Both the position numbers and the translations under genes were made by a program. Below are positions 5,784 to 10,144 of a stretch of DNA of 10,144 nucleotides, piece after piece (within the stretch, counting starts at the first letter, position 1; every line of letters starts with the position of its first letter). The stretch spans positions 1-10,144 of the forward strand of contig MNIY01000016.1 in the NCBI GenBank assembly GCA_001919995.1, written 5' to 3'. Below the pieces are notes generated by a model. It searched no databases and had not been told where the DNA came from. It saw only the letters and a list, made by a program, of their open reading frames with translations. Source of the DNA: Ktedonobacter sp. 13_1_20CM_4_53_11. Lineage in GTDB: Bacteria; Chloroflexota; Ktedonobacteria; Ktedonobacterales; Ktedonobacteraceae.

Positions 5784-7454
5784 TTAAGGCCTTTTCTCTG
5801 CGAAGAATGCTGTTATTACGCTCTCAACCAGTTCATTGGGCACCGGTGTAACTGTAACGTCTCCCATTTGCTTTGGTAGAACCCACCGTACCTGCTTACC
5901 CGCCACTTTCTTATCCAATTGAATAGCAGAGAGGATATCCTTTACGTGTACTGACCCGGCATAAGATGTTGGTAAGCCTAATGCTTCGAGCAGCTTATTC
6001 TGTCGCACCAGCTCCGCTTCGGGAAATAAACCAGCTTGCTGAGCGATACTACCTGCCACTACCATACCTAATGATACCGCTTCCCCATGTAAGAATTCAC
6101 CATAACCCGCTACATTCTCCAGAGCGTGTGCGACGGTGTGGCCGTAGTTAAGAATAGTCCTCCGCCCTTGTTCGCGCTCGTCCTCCTCTATTATCGCTGC
6201 TTTCAAGGCGATACAGTTCATAACAATCTGACAAAGTAGCGTAGCCGGGGGATTGGTAAACTCTCGTAAGGTGTCAGCATATTCCTCAAGCCGGGCGAAC
6301 AATTCCGTATCGAGTATGATACCATACTTTACAACTTCTGCCCAGCCCTCGGTGCGTTCCCGAATAGGTAGCGTCAAGAGTGTTGCGGGATCGACCAGTA
6401 CTAGCCGTGGATGATAAAAGGTGCCAATGAGATTCTTCCCCATAACATGATTGATGCCTGTTTTGCCACCAATTGCGGAATCGACCTGGGCAAGTAAAGA
6501 AGTTGGCACCTGTACCAGAGGGACACCACGCAGGTATGTAGCAGCTGCATAGCCAACCACGTCACCCACCATACCACCGCCGAGTGCAATAATTGCCTCG
6601 CCGCGTTCAGCACGCTGTTTTATTAGCCAATCATAAAGTGCACTGAGCTGTTCCTGTGATTTACTCACCTCTCCAGCCGGTACTGTATACAATTGAGGTT
6701 CGAAGCCAGCACTGGAGAGTGTTCCCATGATCATGGATGCATAGAGTTTGTGAATGTGACTATCAGTTATAAGAAATACTCTCGGAGGTAAGTTAAGCTT
6801 CTTAAGATGCAGTGGAAGCCTGCCCAGGCCACCCCATTCCACTACTGCATTATACCCCTTGTCTACGTGAATGCGCTGTACATCAAGGATAGGAGGTTCC
6901 CCGACAAGCTCACCTGAACTGATAAACATTGCGATGATTTCCTGGGCAACTCGTTGGGCGGATTTGTTCAGTGTCGAGCAGGTAAAATGAGCATCCTCAT
7001 ACCATATTGAACGATCTTGCAACAACGTTCGCAGAGATTTCAAAGGATCGGAACCAATTAATAGAGGGCGAATCTCAGGAACTTCCCCCTGCGCTTGCTT
7101 TTCGTGGTGCTGCCTGTTCAAGCGGTCAAGCGCGGTCTGGGGATCAACCATCAAATAGACTGAAACACCACGAGAGCGAATGAGCGAACGATTCTCCGCT
7201 TTCGTGACGACACCCCCACCAGTCGCAACAACGGCATTCCCCTCAGATTGAGCGACCTGGGCGAGCAGGCGGCTCTCACACGAGCGAAAATATTGTTCAC
7301 CGAAGTGCTCGAAAATAGTGGAGATATGCTCACCACACTCGCGCTCAATGAGTACATCGATATCAAAGAAAGGTTTGTTCAGCCGCTGCGCCAGGATACG
7401 ACCGATGGTACTCTTCCCGCTACCAGGAAGTCCAATTAAAAATATGTTATGCAT
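5784..7454 (-). CDS. aroKB: fused shikimate kinase / 3-dehydroquinate synthase
   Basis: One 556-aa polypeptide combines two shikimate-pathway enzymes. Residues about 1-180 are shikimate kinase: Walker [10 protein letters not shown] (8-16), the shikimate-binding FFDID (29-33), Arg57 (RSCESR), GGG (79-81) and the lid RPLL (129-132). From about 200 to the end lies 3-dehydroquinate synthase: the NAD-binding [15 protein letters not shown], the [19 protein letters not shown] stretch, and the three zinc ligands Glu373 (AEVVKYG), His439 ([10 protein letters not shown]) and His456 ([10 protein letters not shown]). All key residues of both enzymes are present, so both should be active. Start choice is uncertain: ATG 7454 (MHNIFLIG) matches the kinase N-terminus, ATG 7463 and TTG 7496 are possible, and none has a Shine-Dalgarno. 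A TACAAT box 7 nt before ATG 7454 favours a leaderless start. AroK-AroB fusions are known in other bacteria, for example Thermotoga. Confidence 0.95.
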   Translation of the reverse strand: MHNIFLIGLPGSGKSTIGRILAQRLNKPFFDIDVLIERECGEHISTIFEHFGEQYFRSCESRLLAQVAQSEGNAVVATGGGVVTKAENRSLIRSRGVSVYLMVDPQTALDRLNRQHHEKQAQGEVPEIRPLLIGSDPLKSLRTLLQDRSIWYEDAHFTCSTLNKSAQRVAQEIIAMFISSGELVGEPPILDVQRIHVDKGYNAVVEWGGLGRLPLHLKKLNLPPRVFLITDSHIHKLYASMIMGTLSSAGFEPQLYTVPAGEVSKSQEQLSALYDWLIKQRAERGEAIIALGGGMVGDVVGYAAATYLRGVPLVQVPTSLLAQVDSAIGGKTGINHVMGKNLIGTFYHPRLVLVDPATLLTLPIRERTEGWAEVVKYGIILDTELFARLEEYADTLREFTNPPATLLCQIVMNCIALKAAIIEEDEREQGRRTILNYGHTVAHALENVAGYGEFLHGEAVSLGMVVAGSIAQQAGLFPEAELVRQNKLLEALGLPTSYAGSVHVKDILSAIQLDKKVAGKQVRWVLPKQMGDVTVTPVPNELVESVITAFFAEKRP

Positions 7455-7461
7455 AGCTGCC

Positions 7462-7490
7462 ATTGTACCATGGCTGAAGTACTTTGTGAC
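7462..7490 (-). promoter_or_regulatory. candidate promoter for a leaderless aroKB message
   Basis: On the minus strand GTCACA (7490-7485, four of six matches to TTGACA), a 17-nt spacer and TACAAT (7467-7462, five of six matches to TATAAT) are followed after 7 nt by the ATG at 7454. Transcription would start at or next to the A of that ATG. No ribosome-binding site precedes any aroKB start, which agrees with a leaderless message. The -35 match is weak. Confidence 0.35.
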
Positions 7491-7522
7491 GATCAAAAAT
7501 GAGCAAGTTAGAGGACAAACTA

Positions 7523-8494
7523 TCAGTACAATTCCTCACCCCTGATCGTCGTACTCAGTGTAGTCAAAAGACTGAAGTTCGATGCGTCTAAAGGAGTTAA
7601 GCTGGGCGTTGATGCTGCCCCAGTCCGTACGTATCCTTGAGAACGATTATCGATGACCCGATATTGAGTACCAAAGGAAAAGACAAATTGCTGCATTTGT
7701 CCTGTCTGGCGATTCAATACCAGGATATCATCACCAGTTGAACAATTATGGGCAGCTAAGCAGCGAGAACGATCCAGGAAAGCGCCTATGAGTACCTGCC
7801 AGCGATTATCCCAGGCGGGCATAGTAATTTGATGCTTTACTATGAGAGAAGCATCAAAGGCAATAAACGTACTCTGTAATGTCTGTGGATCATAGAGCAT
7901 CACATTCAATGTTGGCGTGCCAAAGTGACCAACGTAGAGCGCTTGATTTGCACCCCAACCAGAGAAACTCTTTTGACTTGATAGCGATAGGTCACTCTTC
8001 AAGATTTCTATCTGTGCATCCCCGCTGCTAGGATCATATAGCAGCACCTGTGAACGTCCAGACCCTATGAAATCTCCACTATGTACCTCCCAGTTCGCGT
8101 CAAGATTATGGATCGCTTGATAATGTGAAATATGCAACTTGGCATCAAAGCTTAATAGGCGTGCCTCACCAAGCATGCGATCATAAAGAAAGAGCGCGTC
8201 CTGACTGCGGCTTACAAAACTACCGGTATACACCTCCCATGAGTTATCCAAGAGAGTATATTGTTGAAAATGGAGGACCTTAAAGTTTTGATCGAAGTTG
8301 ACTACATTTACATTGGATACGACAACTTGCTCAGTGGGGCTGCTGACCGAACTGCTCAAATCATTATCTATCGGTAAGCCCTGATTGGCACCGTGTAGAA
8401 GAATTAGCGCTGTCTTTGTCACACGAGTATTTGCCGCTTTCGTCTTCTGCCCAGGGGTTGGACTGGGGCACGATGTTGAATTTCCCGACGGCAC
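7523..8494 (-). CDS. C-terminal repeat part of the frameshifted CHAP protein
   Basis: This frame holds the continuation of the CHAP protein encoded upstream. Its only start is a GTG at 8494 with no ribosome-binding site, and the frame stays open upstream through the Pro-rich repeat to about 8711, so it is unlikely to begin here on its own. Residues 62-290 contain about four and a half repeats of roughly 48 aa with the pattern W.V..G.F......LLYD...G....L.FD..L, for example [40 protein letters not shown], and [19 protein letters not shown]. These resemble FG-GAP/VCBS-type propeller blades. The last blade carries an insertion with two Cys (CLAAHNC). The gene ends with tandem stops TGATAG. Rejoined with the upstream frame by dropping one base, the protein would be 860 aa. 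Confidence 0.75.
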   Translation of the reverse strand: MPSGNSTSCPSPTPGQKTKAANTRVTKTALILLHGANQGLPIDNDLSSSVSSPTEQVVVSNVNVVNFDQNFKVLHFQQYTLLDNSWEVYTGSFVSRSQDALFLYDRMLGEARLLSFDAKLHISHYQAIHNLDANWEVHSGDFIGSGRSQVLLYDPSSGDAQIEILKSDLSLSSQKSFSGWGANQALYVGHFGTPTLNVMLYDPQTLQSTFIAFDASLIVKHQITMPAWDNRWQVLIGAFLDRSRCLAAHNCSTGDDILVLNRQTGQMQQFVFSFGTQYRVIDNRSQGYVRTGAASTPSLTPLDASNFSLLTTLSTTIRGEELY

Positions 8495-10106
8495 AACTGT
8501 TGCTACGCTCGTAGCACAGATAAGTTTCGGCGTTGGACTTGGTGTTGGACTTGGCGTCGCTGTCGGACTCGGTTTCGGCGTTGGACTTGGTGTTGGACTT
8601 GGCGTCGCTGTCGGACTCGGTTTCGGCGTTGGGCTTGGTGTTGGACTTGGCGTCGCTGTCGGACTCGGTTTCGGCGTCGGACTCGGCGTTGGGCTTGGCT
8701 TCGGCCTCGGAGCTCGGTTTCGGTTTCGGTGTCGGGCTCGGCGTCGACGTAGGTGATGGACCGGACGTTGATGCTGGAGGGGGTGTGGAAACCGGTGTTG
8801 TACCTGAAATCGGATTTTGTGGATTGGCTACCACCGCAGTTGCACTGGGAGTGGGAGTTGTAGGCATAATGGGCACCGAGTTTACCAATCGGTTATACAT
8901 AAAGACGGTGCTGCGATGACCATCCAGGCGAGCTACATACAATTCCCACCCAGTTCCCCAACCCGGTAGAATCACATGCTTCTGGATTGCGAGTTGCGGA
9001 GTGAGGCTAATCAATTGCAATGTACCGGTGACACGATCGTAGAGAAGGATATCAGATCGTCCTGTACCCGCGAAATCACCTATATGGATATCAAGCGATT
9101 GCCCCCAACCATTTGCGGGAGTAGTGGCATCGGAAAGGCTAGTAAGCTGAGGGGACAAAGCATTGTTCTCTGCAGCGATATCGTTGATGGCATCAGTTGG
9201 CAGATGCTCTTTTTCTAAACGCCTCAGCTGATTGGTGAAACTGAGGACACTCAACGTCCCTTTTACACGGTTATAGAGCAGAAGGTCGCTCAAGCCATTG
9301 CCGGCGAAGTCTGCATTGAACTCCTGGTCAGTCGAAGAAGGGAATAAGCCTAAAGTGAGCTGATTTTGTACGCTCGTCGATGATGTGTTCGTCGATGATG
9401 TGTTCGTCGATGATCCGCCAGACGATGATGAACTTGAGAAAGAATGCGCCAAGAGGTTATTTGCATTCGCGACTCCTGCAACAGCGTTGCCATCGACGCC
9501 TGGCAGGCGCGCGAAGAGACGTGGATCAATTGGCCTGGGGAAGTAGATGAAGCGCAGGTTGTTATGCTGGTAGCGCGGTTGATTGATGACCGAGACAGGA
9601 TAGCCCGTACCGACGTGCATCGGAGTGGGATCACCATAGTTTTGATACGTCACATTGAAGGTACTGCCATCACCACTCACTGAGGTTACAAAGGCGACAT
9701 GGCCTACAGAAGTGAAAGCCCAAACGCCGTCTCCAACAGGAAAGACTGCAATGGAACCTACGCGCGGAGTTGTTCCCATGGGGAGGCCAGTACGTTCAGC
9801 ATCTGCAATCCAATCGGCTGCATTCCCCCAGTTGCGAGGTAGATCATAGCCAAGAAGATGCCACATCTCCCAGCCCCACCACACACAGTTACCACCTTGT
9901 GGATACGGGCCTGGACATAAGCCAAAGGGATTGTTATCGGGAGAAAACGATATTTGGCGACATGTTTCATCGACGCCTGGACTAGTGTGATTAAGTGGAG
10001 TGATCTCCGCATAAACGGAATGCCCCAATAGGGGTCCGACTTCGATAGAAATTAAAAGAATGAGAAGTATTACTCCCAAGAGCTTGGCGAGAAAACGCCT
10101 ATTCAT
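8364..10106 (-). CDS. secreted CHAP-domain protein with FG-GAP-like repeats, reading frame broken
   Basis: The protein starts [10 protein letters not shown] and has a signal peptide (hydrophobic residues 9-20, likely cleavage after SVYA33). Residues about 47-165 form a CHAP domain, a cysteine amidase/peptidase fold often used to cut peptidoglycan: Cys74 in [12 protein letters not shown], His136 in VGHVAFV and Asn156 in YQNYG fit the catalytic set. A Ser/Thr/Asn-rich spacer (222-246) leads to repeats at about 260-292 ([19 protein letters not shown]), 337-373 ([19 protein letters not shown]) and the first half of a third at 386-410. A Pro/Ser/Thr linker then begins, and at residue 466 the frame changes: PTPKPKP turns into an acidic stretch made of SDAETES-like repeats, ending at 8364. 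Residues after 465 are therefore probably out of frame. GGAAG sits too close to the ATG and GAAGG rather far, so the start is only fair. Confidence 0.8.
   Translation of the reverse strand: MNRRFLAKLLGVILLILLISIEVGPLLGHSVYAEITPLNHTSPGVDETCRQISFSPDNNPFGLCPGPYPQGGNCVWWGWEMWHLLGYDLPRNWGNAADWIADAERTGLPMGTTPRVGSIAVFPVGDGVWAFTSVGHVAFVTSVSGDGSTFNVTYQNYGDPTPMHVGTGYPVSVINQPRYQHNNLRFIYFPRPIDPRLFARLPGVDGNAVAGVANANNLLAHSFSSSSSSGGSSTNTSSTNTSSTSVQNQLTLGLFPSSTDQEFNADFAGNGLSDLLLYNRVKGTLSVLSFTNQLRRLEKEHLPTDAINDIAAENNALSPQLTSLSDATTPANGWGQSLDIHIGDFAGTGRSDILLYDRVTGTLQLISLTPQLAIQKHVILPGWGTGWELYVARLDGHRSTVFMYNRLVNSVPIMPTTPTPSATAVVANPQNPISGTTPVSTPPPASTSGPSPTSTPSPTPKPKPSSEAEAKPNAESDAETESDSDAKSNTKPNAETESDSDAKSNTKSNAETESDSDAKSNTKSNAETYLCYERSNSCAVGKFNIVPQSNPWAEDESGKYSCDKDSANSSTRCQSGLTDR
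8529..8672 (-). repeat. three tandem 48-bp copies encoding a Pro/Ser/Thr linker
   Basis: Copies lie at 8529-8576, 8577-8624 and 8625-8672. The first two are identical and the third differs at one base (GGGCTTGG for GGACTTGG). Degenerate related sequence continues to about 8750. In the restored frame each copy encodes 16 residues of the type [16 protein letters not shown]. Because 48 is a multiple of three, copy-number change would alter linker length without changing frame. Near-identity of the copies suggests recent duplication or homogenisation. Confidence 0.9.
8711..8711 (-). other. probable one-base insertion breaking the CHAP protein frame
   Basis: On the minus strand the linker reads CCG AAA CCG AGC and then TCC GAG. 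Dropping the single T (plus-strand A at 8711) gives CCG AGC CCG AGG CCG AAG CCA AGC, which continues the Pro-X pattern for the whole tandem repeat and runs on into the downstream frame to 7523. The joined length is then a whole number of codons. It may be a sequencing error, a real mutation or, less likely, a recoding site. Confidence 0.65.
9376..9414 (-). repeat. 15-bp tandem repeat, 2.6 copies, in the Ser/Thr/Asn spacer
   Basis: The plus-strand unit GTCGATGATGTGTTC occurs at 9376-9390 and 9391-9405, with a partial copy at 9406-9414. On the coding strand it gives STNTS units in the spacer between the CHAP domain and the first propeller-like repeat. It keeps the frame whatever the copy number. 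Confidence 0.85.
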
Positions 10107-10144
10107 GCTTCCGGAAATATACCTTCTTATGCTTATGGCCTGCC

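Noticed and set aside
8385..8919. Two plus-strand open frames with Gly/Val/Leu-rich repeats
   Set aside because: They are the antisense reading of the 48-bp repeat in the Pro/Ser/Thr linker; long open frames on the opposite strand are expected from such a repeat.
1..10144. CRISPR arrays, tRNA or rRNA genes, insertion sequences, phage or defence genes
   Set aside because: I looked for regularly spaced repeats, tRNA-like cloverleaf ends, transposase motifs and terminal inverted repeats, and found none. The only repeats are the 48-bp and 15-bp coding repeats and the 19-bp hairpin.

Overview
The window looks like chromosomal DNA of a Chloroflexota bacterium, most likely of the Ktedonobacteria type. 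This is an inference from the gene content (an aroK-aroB fusion, the aroQ-pepP-efp-accB-like order, and a large secreted CHAP protein with seven FG-GAP-like repeats), from the roughly balanced base composition and from the protein style. No marker here fixes the species. Every gene I can support lies on the minus strand, so transcription runs from high to low coordinates.

Layout in the direction of transcription. At 10106-7523 lies a secreted CHAP-domain protein followed by a repeat domain. It is split into two frames by what looks like one extra base at about 8711, next to a 48-bp tandem repeat that encodes a Pro/Ser/Thr linker. Then comes a compact housekeeping cluster: a fused shikimate kinase/3-dehydroquinate synthase (aroKB), type II dehydroquinase (aroQ), an M24 aminopeptidase P-like enzyme, elongation factor P (efp), an AccB-like biotinyl-domain protein, both subunits of exonuclease VII (xseA, xseB) and a DUF212 (divergent PAP2) membrane protein. 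aroQ/pepP and accB-like/xseA overlap, and the other gaps are 4 to 75 nt, so 7454-1041 is probably one operon. The last part holds a small unrecognised gene (761-516) and the start of a membrane-anchored alpha/beta hydrolase that runs off the left edge (326-1).

The aro genes supply shikimate steps 2, 3 and 5. The AccB-like, EF-P, peptidase and Exo VII neighbours are a familiar bacterial association (Bacillus has a related aroQ-pepP-efp-accB-xseAB region).

The points that deserve attention are deviations inside this ordinary cluster. The AccB-like protein keeps the biotinyl-domain fold signature but has Asn where the biotinylated Lys should be. The adjacent EF-P stops about 20 residues early, losing the end of domain III. 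The alpha/beta hydrolase start is preceded by a perfect 19-bp hairpin that buries its Shine-Dalgarno sequence, with a 16-codon leader ORF running through the hairpin and ending in a TGATG overlap with the hydrolase start. The aroKB start has no Shine-Dalgarno sequence but has a TACAAT box 7 nt upstream, as expected for a leaderless message. Repairing the frame of the CHAP protein gives seven repeats, fitting a seven-bladed propeller with the Pro-rich linker inserted inside one blade.
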